Counted from the stretch's first letter, positions 1-17,478 are shown. The stretch is 64,000 nucleotides of DNA from Lentinula raphanica (GCA_027919835.1 JANVFP010000018.1:558001-622000), one strand, 5' to 3'. Notes: a model not told the origin generated them from the letters alone. Translations and numbers: made by a program.

Positions 1-290
1 TAAGCGGACTCGGATGAGACAGTCAATGTCGAAGGAGGTCCACAGGTAGGGGTATCAGAGCGTAGGAACTGGAAAGCATTATTTTCTACCGTTAAGAGGT
101 CGAGGTTGATGTCCTCCAGACCAGCAAGTGCATCAAGATCGGACTCGAATTCATCAGGCAAGGGAGCTAGCGGGTCCGCAGAAGCGTGGTAGGAGAAGTC
201 AAAAGCCTGGTGGTAATGCTGCTGCTGTTGGCGTTTATATAAGTCATATTGACTTGGAGCAGCAGTATAAGCAGCATGGTCTGTAGACAT
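1..290 (-). CDS. N-terminus of a probable transcription factor (partial)
   Basis: An ATG at 290 opens a frame that runs without stop to the window edge, giving about 96 residues. The protein starts MSTDHAAYTAAPSQYDLY, has a short Gln run (about residues 20-23), an acidic stretch (PDEFESDLDALAGLEDINLD) and then a Ser/Thr/Pro-rich part (SDTPTCGPPSTLTVSSESA). Acidic and Q/S/T-rich N-termini of this kind are common in fungal regulatory proteins. From memory of agaric proteomes it looks like the disordered N-terminus of a zinc-finger factor, but no DNA-binding domain lies inside the window. The reading frame is convincing. The function is inference. The gene continues beyond base 1. Confidence 0.5.
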   Translation of the reverse strand, partial: MSTDHAAYTAAPSQYDLYKRQQQQHYHQAFDFSYHASADPLAPLPDEFESDLDALAGLEDINLDLLTVENNAFQFLRSDTPTCGPPSTLTVSSESA

Positions 291-591
291 GTTGATGTTG
301 TTGATGTTGTTGACAGACGAGTCGATTGGTGTGAATTGGTGTAAGTTGTCCTACTTGGAGAGTTCAAGGCTATTAGAGGAACCTCCAAAAGCTGTAAAAC
401 CCACTCCGCAGCAACGTTCCCACGATAATTTGATCTGATCAATGATCAAAAATAATAGGTTTTATATTTGTTTTGCTTCGACGGCCGCCGGTAACATCTA
501 GGCCGCGTTCTGCCGCACTATCGGCATGTTCTAAATATAATTGATCCGCCGTTACGCGCGTCGAAAAAAAACATTGTCTACAACAGCATAT
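291..591. other. Intergenic, upstream of the partial gene
   Basis: This is the 5' flank of the minus-strand partial gene, up to the tRNA. It includes an AT-rich piece at about 440-470. I see no further gene. The short frame at 167-442 lies antisense and out of phase with the better-supported coding frame. Confidence 0.4.
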
Positions 592-682
592 AGCCCACCG
601 CGAGGGTCGAACTCGCAGCCTTCAGATCAAGACACAACCCGCCTTAAAAGTCTGACGCTCTATCCGATTGAGCTAGGCGGGC
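592..682 (-). tRNA. tRNA-Lys (UUU anticodon) with intron
   Basis: Read on the minus strand, GCCCGCC pairs with GGTGGGC to form the acceptor stem, with a G-T pair. The D-arm is GCTC..GAGC and the anticodon stem is TCAGA/TCTGA. The anticodon loop is C-T-TTT-A-A, so the anticodon is UUU. The T-arm is GCGAG-TTCGACC-CTCGC. An intron of about 17 nt sits after position 37, the standard place for eukaryotic nuclear tRNA introns. The variable loop is 5 nt. The intron begins GGCGGG and can pair partly with the acceptor region. The arms match eukaryotic tRNA-Lys very closely. Confidence 0.95.
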
Positions 683-823
683 TTGAAATATAACTCAAAT
701 TGGCCCTATCCCATTCAAGGCCACAAAGGCAATGCGCTTGTCAATGTACACTATCACTACAACAAACATTGGTCAAGGAGATCAACACAATATCTACACA
801 CCAACCCTAGTATCACGACGGGA

Positions 824-3544
<2,721 letters not shown>

Positions 3545-3763
3545 CTTGAAGGATACGGATGGCAGCTCTTCTGTTAGATGGAGGTATGAGAGCAATTGTT
3601 CTCGACGATCACGAAAAACTCAGGGTGGCAATTAGTGGCAGTGCAGCTTTAGGGCAGGCGGATTGGTGTTCAGCGGAAATTTAGCACTGACATTCGTTCT
3701 CTTTTTCTTCGTCTTTCATCTCATTTTTCTAGCTTGCATCAGCCTGCATCTCTGCTAACTTCC

Positions 3764-4526
3764 ATGACGTCTGAAGCACAACTATGTGCTCTCCGTCGAC
3801 TTGATTTCTATCGATCTGCCTTGTCAAGTTGTATACCATATCAATGTTCTTGAAATCTCTGAATCACTTGCAGGCCCTTCAAACGGACGATCATCAGGAG
3901 TCAAGGAGTAGAGAACAAGTAGAATTCTGGCCGATTCTTGCTATGAATATGTCACAACAAGTCACTACAGGAAGAACACGATCCAATCGTTGGCATGCGC
4001 GATACTTGTGGATTACAATCAAGATTCAACAGCCTAGGTAACTGATATTTCACTGGGACGATGTAACGGTCGGCGGTACGTAGATATACAGGATCCTACT
4101 AATAGGAACTTCTCTCCAAATACTCCAATGCAACAAAGCTCTTGCCACTGATCGATTGCCCAACCGGAGTACTGGTGTTTCGGCATGCTTGAAACAAACT
4201 TGAAGATCCACTAACAGGTCTTGTTCCGAGGGTTGGTTTTACACATGTCTACCTGCCATATTCACGATGCAGGGAACAGGAATTCATCATCCTATTGGTG
4301 GCAACTGAACCTTACGAATGGTCAGTGCGAATCCACAGAGAGAGAAGTACACGTCCAGACGTCATCCACTGAGGTTACCTCGTGCAAAAAATGTGGTCGT
4401 TATACATGATATTCACGGCTTAGCTTGATCCTTTCAACGGCTGCTCTGTGCCACTACTGGGTCATACAATATCCACACGATGATTCTGTAACCTGTTTCG
4501 AGATGTCCTTGAACGTTTGATCATGA
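3764..4526 (+). other. Unresolved stretch, possible spliced gene
   Basis: An ATG at 3764 starts MTSEAQLCALRRLDFYRSALSS. It is followed by several candidate GT-AG introns and open segments, for example ELLSKYSNATKLLPLIDCP near 4110-4165 and VPRVGFTHVYLPYSRCREQE near 4222-4280. I could not build one continuous reading frame through to a convincing stop, and I do not recognise the product. It lies between the divergent MCM5 and CSN6 genes, where a small multi-exon plus-strand gene would fit. It could equally be a decayed gene or chance open frames. Upstream, 3545-3763 is the MCM5 5' flank; downstream, 4527-4737 is the CSN6 5' flank. Confidence 0.25.
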
Positions 4527-4737
4527 TGTATCCTTACTAGAGAAACTTCATGACTTTGTAGGACTGATTCGACGACTGATTCCAGCTCAGGACTATCATC
4601 GATCATTTCTTGTATGGAATGACATCGAGGGTTGTCGTGGGTCGCGTATGAGTTCGCGTATCGTGATACTGTACATATGTGTCACTATCAGAGAGTCATG
4701 TGAACGTTACCTCTCTTAATCGCAAACGTCCATCACG

Positions 4738-6172
4738 ATGAGCGCAATGGAAACGGATAACGAAGAACTCTCGGTTGTCCTACCGCCAACGACAACCTCC
4801 GGTCTCTCTATCGCACTGTGAGATAAACACTGCTACTCTAGCGGTGGCAACGGCTCACAATCCCGACAGACATCCACTTCCTATCCTCAATATATCAGAA
4901 CATTTCATTAGGATGAAACTTCAGAAGCAGACAACGTTGCCATTTAGTAGGTTTCCCGCATGCTGCAGTGAACAGGACCTCACGTTATTTCAGCTCTTGG
5001 CGCGCTTTTGGGTACCCAGAACGGACGAGAAGTCGAGATTGTGAACACCTTTGAATTGGCTTTGGCAGGTGACGAAGAGGCGATCGACCATGATTTCCTA
5101 GTGAATAGACGGGATCAGTGTGTGTGTGCATTCTCAACGTATTGGGGCCCATTCTGACCTGCATCGCAGATAAACAAGTCTTTCCATCCTTGGAATTCAT
5201 TGGGTGGTATACTGTAGCGCCAATCCCCACATCACGCCATATCGCGCTCCATTCACAAGTATCTATTGAATAGACTCGTTATCTCAACTCTACGTTCTAA
5301 CTGCACCATCTAGTTCACCGGTTACTGTTCTACGCCACTTCTACTCATTCTTCAGCCATCCTCAAACCTTGTTGGAAGCAGCGATGGAGTTAGCCAGAAC
5401 TTACCGTTCAAAGCTTACGAGCAGACCATCGAAATCAAAGATCGCACATCTCGATCCGTCTTTGTGGAGGCACCTTACAATGTTGAGACTGGTGAAGCAG
5501 AACGGATAGCTGTTGATTGGACTGCCAAGGGTGGAGGGACTGGAACAAGCTGTTCGTGGCGTTTGTGTCCACTCCTTTTATTATTCTAGACTGATCTAGC
5601 ACGTTAGTGGAGTCCCATCTTCAGACCCAACGCGCTGCCGTCAAAATGCTACACGACAGAATATCAGTATTAATCCATTATGTGACTAGTGTCGTTGCAG
5701 GTAAGGACGTTGATCTCCACCCTAGAAATCCAGGTACTCATATATCTCTATATTTTGAATAGCTGAGGCTCCTGCTGACCACGGCGTTCTTCGCTCAATC
5801 TCTGCCTTGCTTGCCTCCCTGCCTGCCAGTGAAAATAAAACATTCCGGGAAGAATTCAATACGGTAAATATCTCTCAGGTTCTTGGTCTACAACCATGAT
5901 CGACATTTAACCGTTCCGGTTGCCTATTAGGAAACGGAAGATGTCCAGCTGACGGCTCTCCTTGCGTCGTTAACAAAATCTACCAATATCCTGAACGATG
6001 TATGTGTAGGCCTAGAATCCCGTTGAGTTTTTCAACTGACACTGACCTTTTCTAGTTGGTCGATAAACATAATCTCTTGACAGCAAGTAGGGAAGATAGA
6101 TACGGTGCAGGGGGTGCAGCTAGACGCACAAGGCTCCAGATGGGGGGCGCTCGACTCGGGGATTGGCATTGA
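4738..6172 (+). CDS. CSN6: COP9 signalosome subunit 6 (MPN-domain protein)
   Basis: The ATG at 4738 begins MSAMETDNEELSVVLPPTT. An intron from the gtgaga donor at about 4815 to the acceptor at about 4871 joins SGLSIAL to HPLPILNISEHFIRMKLQ, the hallmark start of the CSN6 MPN domain. Later exons give LGTQNGREVEIVNTFELAL, PFKAYEQTIEIKDRTSRSVF, TQRAAVKMLHDRISVLIHYV and, at the C-terminus, STNILNDLVDKHNLL, ending GGARLGDWH at TGA 6170-6172. CSN6 is a catalytically inactive MPN partner of CSN5 in the complex that removes Nedd8 from cullins. The JAMM metal-binding residues are not expected in this subunit. Many small introns break the gene, so only pieces of it form long open frames. Confidence 0.88.
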
Positions 6173-6554
6173 GTTCACTTTGTCTCTACATTGAGTTGGA
6201 CCAGATGCAAAATGTAGATATTGCGACGCTCAACTGTCCGAGTCATAAAATTGTAATGCAGGAGGCTGAATTATAGCCACGACGATACCAGCCAGGATAT
6301 ATGTATGAGTCGTACATAAATTATACATGATTCGACGAGGTAGGATGATATAGAAGAAGGATACAGATTACATGTCGAAAAACAGATGTTGAATGCGAAT
6401 AGAATATTGAATAGCAACTAGTATGTTTCACGGATAGGAAGTTCCTCTAACCAGCCGGTTCTAGAAATTACAATGATGAACAAAACATAGGACGAGCAGG
6501 CGGTACATCAATCGTTCCATCAACAAGTTGAAAAAAAAACAGAACAAACAAAAA
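6173..6554. other. Convergent 3' flank
   Basis: This is 382 bp between the stop of CSN6 (plus) and the stop of the FRAY-type kinase (minus). It is moderately AT-rich, with an A-run at about 6531-6539. I see no gene or repeat in it. It probably holds both 3' UTRs. Confidence 0.4.
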
Positions 6555-8861
6555 TCAAGACTTGAAATAGAGATGTGTCATCTTTTCGGCGATGAGCCTG
6601 GAAGAAGGGGAAAGCTCATTGTCAGGAATGACTTGTAAATGTTTTACCCTGGGCAGAACGGACTTACCCTCACGACCTGTGAGCTTTCGGAGAGATGTGG
6701 CTTTCTTCACGTGTAATGAGCCTGTCTTGCCTTTGATTTTATTCCAAAGGCCGGTTCGGGGAAGAGAAGATGTTCGTTCCCTCATCGAAGATCCTTCGGA
6801 CGAGGCGCTGGTGGTCATCACGGAAGACGGGGACGTGGACAAATCAGAATCATCCTGGGGCGGTGATAATGAAGCGCCAAAGGCCTTGGATATCGGTATA
6901 GGCATCGTCGCTGATGAAACGATCCCGCGACCAAGCTCACTGCCGTGCGGCATTACTGTCTTCTCCACCACAGGACTTGAATTCGAATGTGCCGGTTTGT
7001 CGGTCTTTTGCACCTCATCCGACAGCCTCAATACGAAGATATCTTCAGGCTCGATCGCGCCTGGGTCCACCTCCTTGACGGGTTCCGGTGCCCGAATGTA
7101 CGTCGAGTGACTGGAACTGGGAGGTGTTCCAGAAATGCGTTTGCTACCGCGGGGAAAATGTGAATGACGCCTTGATTCGTGGTCCCCTTCTAGTTCGAAC
7201 GCCATGCTTCGATCGATGCTCCTGCGCTTCGAATTAGGTGAAGTAGGAGAAACCGGAACCGAGTGGATAGTGAAATCCCAAGAATCCACCGTTCGGTAGA
7301 TCTGATTATTAGGTACAATTCGACGCTCCTGTCGCTTTGCCAGTGGAGGTAAATCTTCTGTCAGAAGTTAATGAATGTTAAATGAATGAAGGGATGTGTA
7401 AGAAACGGTCGTACTAAGTATGGCGTTGATAAGGTATGACTTTTTCTTAGTATTCTTGAAAAACGGTGTTTGAAGTAATTCTTGCGCTGTAGGTCTTTTG
7501 GATGGGTCTTTGACGAGACAACTCGCCACCATCTCTTGGAACGCTTTGGAATATTTGTAAGTCCCCCTTCCCTATCAAGAGTTGGAGGTTCATCCTGAAT
7601 TCTACCAGTATTCATTGGTGTGAGTAGATAGAAGGGCTAGAAAGCCCAGAACTTACGTTCTCAATAATACTTTCTGCGGAGGTTCTCGCGATCTTGGAGG
7701 CCGGCCTTGAGTAAGCTCGAGTGCTGTAATTCCAAAACTCCAGATGTCAGCAGAAGAATCGTATTGTTTGCCTTGTATGAGCTCAGGCGCCATCCAACAT
7801 GGCTATTTTTATATTGCCAATGTTTAAGATAGAACATCGTGGGTGGTAGAATGGGATAGGATGGAACAGATAGGAAAAAGGATGCGTCGATGATGAAAGC
7901 ATGAGAAAAACGTGCAAATATACAAATTTCGTAGCACTCACCGTTCCGACGAATGATTTTCTCTTGCCAATCCTTGGTGTTTTGGAAGAAGGCGTTGCAT
8001 CGATAAGGACACGATTGGAGGGTAAAGGTAGCGCATGTGAAGGAAGAGACTTCTGATCCACGGCACTCTTGTCATCGTTTTGAGATAGCGAGGATAGAGT
8101 GTGAGATGAACCCTCCGCAAGGTCCGCGGCGACCCCTAAATCGCCTAACAGTACTGTACCATCATCGTCTATGAGTAAGTTCGCGGCTTTCACGTCTCTG
8201 TGAATGAATCCATTGATGTGGAGATAACTGGTTGCATTCGGAGGTAAATCAGAGGTTTTCCGTATAGCCTTTAGGCAGGATCGGAGATCAAGGGCTGAAA
8301 CTTACTTGAGGCCTTGTAATGCTTGTTCGAGAATACATTTGATGACATCCTCTTCTAATCCTCCTGGCCAGCCATAACGCATTACATCTGCTGCGCTGCC
8401 TTTGTTCATCAGACGGAGAGCGATGAAGAGTTTGTGTCCGTCCATCCAGGAGCCACGGACACGAAGGACGTTGGGGTGTTTAGAAAGAGACATGAGAGTT
8501 GTTTCGCGTTGGAGAAGGGACCAAGAATGCAAAGGCAAAGTGTCCAAATCTAAGACTTTGAGGGCGCACGGCGTTGGTTGTCGGTTAGGAGGATGGTATA
8601 AGGCGGCATAGACTATTGAGGAAGCACCAAAACCAATCGGTGCTCCAACAGCATAATCGGAGGAGCGGTCACTGTTGAAGTCGTGAAAAGGGAAGTAGTA
8701 GTAATGAGGACGCATAGTGGGACGAACCTGAAAAGTTGCCAATGATCTTCAACCGCACCTATAAATTGAGGCAAGGCTGCACCACTAGAAAGTGATGCCA
8801 TATTAAGGTGGGAAGCAAGGATGGGATGTGAAAAGGAAGGCGGGGTATTTAAAGCTTGCAT
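6555..8861 (-). CDS. STE20-group Ser/Thr kinase, FRAY/OSR1-SPAK type
   Basis: The kinase domain begins [20 protein letters not shown], with glycine loop GFGASS and VAIK-type lysine in PCALKVLD. It has [10 protein letters not shown] (about 8170-8200) and GDLGVAADL in place of DFG, as in this subfamily. Further on are the APE-type segment CWMAPEL near 7790 and [14 protein letters not shown]. The C-terminal third (about 6555-7290) is Ser/Pro-rich and basic ([19 protein letters not shown]) and ends HLYFKS. I start at ATG 8861 ([12 protein letters not shown]), because an intron at about 8676-8732 joins EDHWQLF to DRSSDYAV; an in-frame ATG lies at 8801. FRAY-type kinases act in stress and polarity signalling. 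A long Ser-rich insert precedes the activation segment. The substrate is unknown. Confidence 0.85.
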
Positions 8862-9371
8862 GGTGTTTGTGTTAACCGCACATCAGTCAAAAGAACAGTT
8901 AAAGCTTAGTAGTGCTAAGGGGCATATGTCCTTAATTCTTAATGACTTTGTGTTCGAAGCACGTGAAGAGCGGGAAGGAAACGCTTGAAAACGGGGTTTC
9001 TATGGCCTGGCCGGAAGGAGAGAACTTGGAAATCTATGAATTTCCAGTCAACGAACACTCCGTGGATGATGGAATGGAATTAACCCAAGAACGCCAACTA
9101 AAAAGAAGGCAGTGATAGAGTTTGTAGCCTACGAGTGGCCCAAGAATGCTTTGAAGTGAATGGAAGGTCTAGTTGGTGGTCGTAATCAACGAACGTTGTC
9201 TGATGCGCTACGGTGGCGCTCAAAGTCTCCGTATGTCAGCCAGGTTATGTAAGCAACATAGGGCCTAGACCCAGGATCCAAACTCACGTGGAAATTTGCT
9301 AATTTTCTCATTCACACTTCTTTCCACTTCAACCAAGTCCGTATAGAGACTTCTTACAGGTCCTCCTGTAG
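8862..9371. promoter_or_regulatory. Shared divergent promoter of two kinases
   Basis: This 510 bp region separates the start codons of the FRAY-type kinase (minus) and the SRPK-type kinase (plus). A pyrimidine-rich tract (ctcattcacacttctttccac, about 9308-9328) lies just upstream of the plus-strand ATG, as is common at fungal transcription starts. I see no coding frame. That the two genes are co-regulated is inference from the spacing only. Confidence 0.4.
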
Positions 9372-12474
<3,103 letters not shown>

Positions 12475-13065
12475 CCTTCCACTATTTCTATCTCACGTTT
12501 TGGTCGTGCAGCACGTTAGACCCGAAGACGACATCTTCTTTACCATCCCCTTTCTTTCTTTTTTCCGGACATACTCATTCTCATTCAGATGATAGTGAAC
12601 GAAGACTTTTCTACATAGATGCGTTGGTTATATGTTGTTAGAAGTCCGAACTTGTCTTTTTCTTTTGCTTACTTTATTCTTATTTCACTCTGGACCTCCG
12701 TGCTTCCTCGGTGGGGTTTCAGTAGACTGTTTCATTGAATAATTTTTGGGCTTCAGATTTTGTTTCTTTCCTTTCAACTGTTGTCAACCAACACCCATAC
12801 CCCTCTTCCTGCATACAGATTCTTTTAGAAAGTCACTTGTATTTCATCATTCATGTGTTTTGCGGCCCAGGTCGTTATATGCCATCCCCTGCCTTGGTCA
12901 TTTACTTGATATATTCCGAACAGTCTGTTGTGTAGCCCTTTTCGTTCTCCTACCCTACAAGTATGATTCTTACGATACTTCCGCAGAATGTACTTAATTC
13001 TTCACCTGTCCTTCATCACTACTAACTAGTAAGCTGTGCGCGTGAACGTTCATCTCCTTTCATCT
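12475..13065. other. Intergenic, 3' flank of the SRPK gene
   Basis: A T- and CT-rich stretch follows the SRPK stop and probably includes its 3' UTR. Short open frames at about 12735-12997 are low-complexity and show no recognisable product. Confidence 0.4.
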
Positions 13066-13540
13066 GCAGAATCGTAAGTAGTCCGTCCAACGTGTGTTGA
13101 TTAGGCTACGATATCAGTAAAAGAAAGGCATGGACAAGAGAGGGGGAGTTATAGCTACTCTCAGACGAAAGGAAGGCTCAAAGCATGCACTAGGCAAGTC
13201 TGCAAGGAACTGGAACTAATACCAGAATCGAGGGGATAGGAAACTGAGATGCCCTCGAAGAACGCGGCAAAATCTTCGCCCGCTTGCCCACATTCATCGA
13301 GTCATTTCACCTGGTTCTGCAGAATCGATGTATGTAGTCCGTCCAACGTGTGTTGATTAGGCTATGTGATATCGGTTAAAGAAAGGCATGTACAAGAGAG
13401 TGGAAGTGATAGCTACTCTACGAAATGAATGCTCAGACTGTGCACTGGGCAAGTCTGCTCGGGACTGGGACTGAGACTAATACCGGAATGGAGGGTATAG
13501 TAAAAGTAAAACTGTCGAACTGAAATGTCCTCCAAGAACG
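13066..13540. repeat. Imperfect direct repeat, two copies of about 200 bp
   Basis: Copy 1 (13066-13264) and copy 2 (13319-13540) share GCAGAATCG, then TAGTCCGTCCAACGTGTGTT and GATTAGGCTA. They also share AAAGAAAGGCATG, GATAGCTACTCT-like and GGCAAGTCTGC blocks, in the same order and orientation. They differ by substitutions and small indels, and about 54 bp separates them. I see no coding frame conserved between them. They lie between the SRPK gene and the chitin deacetylase 3' end. They could be a small tandem duplication or a tandemly inserted element. Confidence 0.7.
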
Positions 13541-13692
13541 AGTTCGTGGAAAATGGGAGGTAATGGTAAGTGTGAGTAAGAAAGAAAAAGCAAAGAGAAT
13601 ATGTACTAGATACTTATTAGAGAGCAAATGATATATCTATACAAGATCGAAATGTTTTTCAAAAGAAAACTCGTGTACAGCAATTATATCAG

Positions 13693-15767
13693 TTACAGGA
13701 ACAAGGCAACGAGTGCGAAAAGACCACCGAGTGTGAGAGCTGTTGACATGCCGGAGACTTTGAGCCCAACACCGCTGTTGCTGTTGGAGGCAGCACCGGT
13801 AGCGGATGCTGAGCCAGGGGCACCGGATGAAAGGGTTACAGCACCTTATATCAAGGTCAGAACTGAGATAAGTATTTTAGAAGGTTACTCGAACGTACCT
13901 GAAGCAGCAGGAGGATTAGTCGAGTTATCATTCGTCTCGATGTAAGCATCGGACATGGGCTTGTTCAAGCAGCTAATGACAGGCTTGATATCAAACGACT
14001 GATTCATCGCACTAGGCAGAATATATCCCGTGGCCAGTTGAACCGTCTCTTCAAACAAATCATGCTCAAGAACGATGAAACCAGTGTCAATCTCGTTGGC
14101 ATGGGTGATGATGTTCTCCCAGTTGTTCAGCACACCGTAGGATGAGGCAAGTCCGCCGTGGACGTCGAAATCTGAAACGAACAGTATTAGTATTAGACGA
14201 ATGAAACGGGATCCGTGATGGGGATTTGAGATAGGAAGGGCGTACCATCAGTATCGAATGTTGCTGTTGCATTCATTCTCGTCCACATGACGGGAGTAAG
14301 ACCTGGGTTCAACGTGCAATGTGAGCTCAACATCATCATGGAAACCAAAAGTCGGTCCCGAGGACCTAGACCTAGACACTCACCCATCGCGATGGAAATG
14401 TTGCGAACTCGGTCACTAGAATGTGTGAAGATTGTGAAAATTATGAATCATCTTGTTCCGAGTATGGAAACGCGGGACAATACTCACTCGATATCACCAT
14501 ATGGCGGACGCATCATATTCGGTGTAACACCAGTGACATCTTTGATGATCTTTTTAGTCCAGCCTAGCTCAGCGATGACCTGCTCGTTCGTCAGAGTCGT
14601 CAGGTAGGGGTGACTCCACGTGTGTACGGCGATCTGGTGTCCCGACATGTATTCTTCTTGAAGAGTGTTTGGGAACTAGAGAACGACGACGGAAGGAGTA
14701 AGGAATGAATGAATGAATGAAGGTTCCTGACGTTCGTGTAGTGTGACCACTTACTTGGACACATCTGGAGCCGACAGTGAAGAAAGTGGCACTTAGATCG
14801 TTCGCGGTCAGATAAGTCAACAGGTTTGGCGTGTAGAATGAAGGTCCGTCGTCATCTGGATGGCAGATAGCAATAAGCTGGATGTCGTGTGCAGTGTATG
14901 ATGATCCTTACAAGTCAAGCCCCAAGTTAACTTGAACAGAGTATCAGTGAGATGGAAAATTCCGCAGTAGCAAAGTAGGATATATACCTTTGTAGGACAT
15001 TCTTGCACGTCAGTGTCACGAACACAACCTATGTGATGTACAATCAGCTCAACAGACCAGAAAATCGAATGAGATGCTTGAAAGCTAACCGGTGCAAGAC
15101 CACCAACAACGTGAAGTGTCTAATCGTCCAATAACATATCAGCTTGAGCGCAGATTTAAGAGAACACGATAAAACACACCCGCAGCAGCCTCTGCGTTCG
15201 CAGGACAACCTCCCAGCACAGTCTGCGTAATGTTAGGAATACTAATCCCAGAAGCAGCCACTTCTGCAATCCATTGCTGGACCTCGTCAGAGTCAGTGGG
15301 AGGAACTTTATCGAGGGTGGGATAGTTGGAAGAGACAATGCTCGTTGCTGGATATTGAAAATTAGCAACGATTGAAGAATCAAACACAACACGGGAACCA
15401 ACGTACGATTGGGAAGAGCAGGAGCACCGGATAGAAAGGTGTTCGTCGCACCGGGAGAAGCTGTCGATGGGAGAGGAATCGTGGCAAGACTGGTCTCGTT
15501 AGCTGTAATAGACGCGAGCGGAACAGCGGTCGGGTTCGTCACGGTGAGTGAGAAGGTGAGAGCGGTAGCCTCTGTGTTCGTAGTGGAGACTGCGGCGCTG
15601 GAGCTTGCACCGGAGCTTGCAGCCGAGGCAGCACCACTGCTGGCGACTGCACTGCTCACTGCTGAAGACGAAGAGGCAGATGCAGGTGCAGAGGAAGATG
15701 CTGAAGAGGATTGTGCATAGACAGGGAGACCGGTGAGTGAAAGAGCGAAGATGGTGCTTGCGAGCAT
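13693..15767 (-). CDS. CDA: GPI-anchored chitin deacetylase (CE4 family)
   Basis: The protein has a signal peptide (MLASTIFALSLTGLPVYAQ), then a long Ser/Ala-rich linker (about residues 20-65). The fungal CDA pre-domain reads SDEVQQWIAEVAASGISIPN and TQTVLGGCPANAEAAAG. The NodB domain contains TWGLTYDDGPSFYTP (catalytic Asp pair, spanning an intron near 14870), VGSRCVQ, and the zinc motif SGHQIAVHTWSHPYL. It continues with MMRPPYGDIE and VMWTRM, with FIVLEHDLFEETV near the end. The C-terminus (AVTLSSGAPGSASATGAASN, then a hydrophobic tail LTLGGLFALVALFL) is a GPI-anchoring signal; the stop is at 13693-13695. It converts wall chitin to chitosan at the cell surface. All metal and catalytic residues expected for CE4 are seen. 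Confidence 0.95.
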
Positions 15768-16072
15768 TGTCGAAAGCTTAGAGTCTTGGACGTTAGTCGT
15801 GGTGGGAGGGAAAAAAGGTAAATTTTTGGATTTGATTTGAAAATCGGCATGTTGGATTTTGTAATATGCGAATTGAATTGAATAGCTTCCATGCCGCGAA
15901 CCAAATCCGGCGGAAAACTCTCTCTCAACTTTGATCACAGGAAAACAAACATAAATCAGTCTCTCCAAAGAGCGTACATATTTAGTAGATAGTTATATGT
16001 TAAAAAAAGAGTCCAACTGATAGACTCTTTGAGTATGTACGCAAAAAGCACAACTGGGTATCCCCTTAGGCC
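15768..16072. other. Intergenic between two minus-strand genes
   Basis: This is 305 bp holding the 5' flank of the chitin deacetylase and the 3' flank of the histone chaperone gene. I see no coding signal in it. The long frame extending the deacetylase upstream to 15968 lacks signal-peptide logic. Confidence 0.4.
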
Positions 16073-17159
16073 TTAAACCTTTCGCTTTTTAGACTTGGGT
16101 TTCTCCAAGTCAATCTCCTCCGCTTCATCGTCGTCCTCATCGTCTTCCTCGTCATCCGAGTCTATGTTATCACCAGCCTCACCGAGGAAGTAATCGATAG
16201 CATCAGGATAAACCTCATTGCAGATGCTGAGACCAATCTAAAAACAACCATACCCACGTGGGAACGATGTCGTCAATACTTACATCCACAAATAGGATAA
16301 ATTTCTTGAACAACTCACGTCGAATGGATCATCCTCATGTTCAAAGTAGTTGAAGAAGCTACCAGACTCGGCAGGGTCATCGTCATCGTCTTCACCCTTC
16401 TCTCTGGGATATAGCTTTGTAAGGGCGTGTTCGGAATCTTTCCAGTCAATCTTCATTGACTAAGTGGGAGTGTCAGTTACGTTGTATGATTGATATCAGA
16501 GAGAAACACATACCAAAGGCTTCACGTCCTTCTCCCAAGAAAAATCGAGGATAGACGGTGTCAGCCCATCCGCATCGGGTTTCTCGTCAGCGGCAGCAGG
16601 CTTGGAAGGGGCATAGTCATATTCCTTTTGCAGCATGGTGTTGCTGAAGTAAGGGTTTTCCTTGAAATACTACACCATCATAAAAACTTGAACAAAAACG
16701 CGTTTATTTCGACAGAATTTCGACTTACAAACTCGATAGTGAAGCATCTGCGCTCTGTGGGGTGACGTTTGATCCACAGGTCTTCGAGGTAGCTCAACGC
16801 GAGCTGGTCAGCCTTGTGCTGGGCATGTAGGGAGAACATGCCGTGGTTCATGAGCGCTATTGGCCAGAACTTTTGGATGGCTTTGACGATGGGACGACGT
16901 CTTTCGTATACGGGGCCGAGTAGGAGCTGGGCATTGCGCTCTAAGAGCCCAATTATCATTAGAAACAGCAAGTTAGCCATATCATGATACTAAACACGAA
17001 GAAAAAAACAAAAGACGGACCTAAGATGATCTCTGTTCGCTGCAAGTCCTTCCGGGCTTCAGTCAACTTTTCAGCGTCTTCCTCGCTCAGATAGACAGAC
17101 GAGATCGGTTCGTCTTTTTCGGTTTCGGCTCCAGGAGAAGCGCGTTTAGTGCCAGCCAT
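16073..17159 (-). CDS. SET/NAP1-family histone chaperone
   Basis: The ATG at 17159 starts MAGTKRASPGAETEKDEPIS. The N-terminal dimerisation helix contains AEKLTEARKDLQRTEIIL. The NAP domain follows, with YERRRPIVKAIQKFWPIALM, IEFYFKENPYFSNTMLQKEY and ILDFSWEKDVKPLSMKIDWK. The tail is strongly acidic (GDNIDSDDEEDDEDDDDEAE) and ends KSKKRKV, a classic monopartite nuclear signal. FWxxAL and the short N-terminus fit the SET/TAF-I branch better than NAP1 itself. It is expected to bind histones and shuttle to the nucleus. The gene is split by about four small introns and lies head to head with the CRN-like gene, 319 bp apart. Confidence 0.88.
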
Positions 17160-17478
17160 TTTTTTACAGAGAAAGTTTTTACAGAGAGAAAGATAGATGA
17201 AGGGGAAAAGAGTGGGCGGGAAGAAGGTAAGGATGCTTCCTGCGAAGAAATTTTTGGCCTGGGCCGGGCCGGCAAGATATAAAGTATTCGCACGCGCTCG
17301 TTCAATTACAATCTTGTTTTCTTGACTTTTCTTCTTGTCGTTGAACTTTTGCGGCTAGCCAGGCTATGTAACCCGCTAGAGAACCTCCATCTTCCTCCAT
17401 CTTCCTCCATCTCCATCTCCATCTTGCTCTCATTGCTGCTGCTGCAGACCATTTCAACAAAGACCTTCCGTTATAACA
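17160..17478. promoter_or_regulatory. Divergent promoter region with CT-rich tract
   Basis: This lies between the ATG of the SET-type chaperone (17159, minus) and the ATG of the CRN-like gene (17479, plus). It contains a short tandem array of CATCTTCCTC units followed by CATCTC units (about 17386-17423), a pyrimidine-rich tract oriented toward the plus-strand gene. A cytosine/thymine tract here is usual for fungal transcription starts. Confidence 0.4.

Noticed and set aside
15409..15720. Plus-strand Ala/Glu-rich frame opposite the chitin deacetylase
   Set aside because: It is the antisense of the Ser/Ala linker of the deacetylase; the composition is explained by that.
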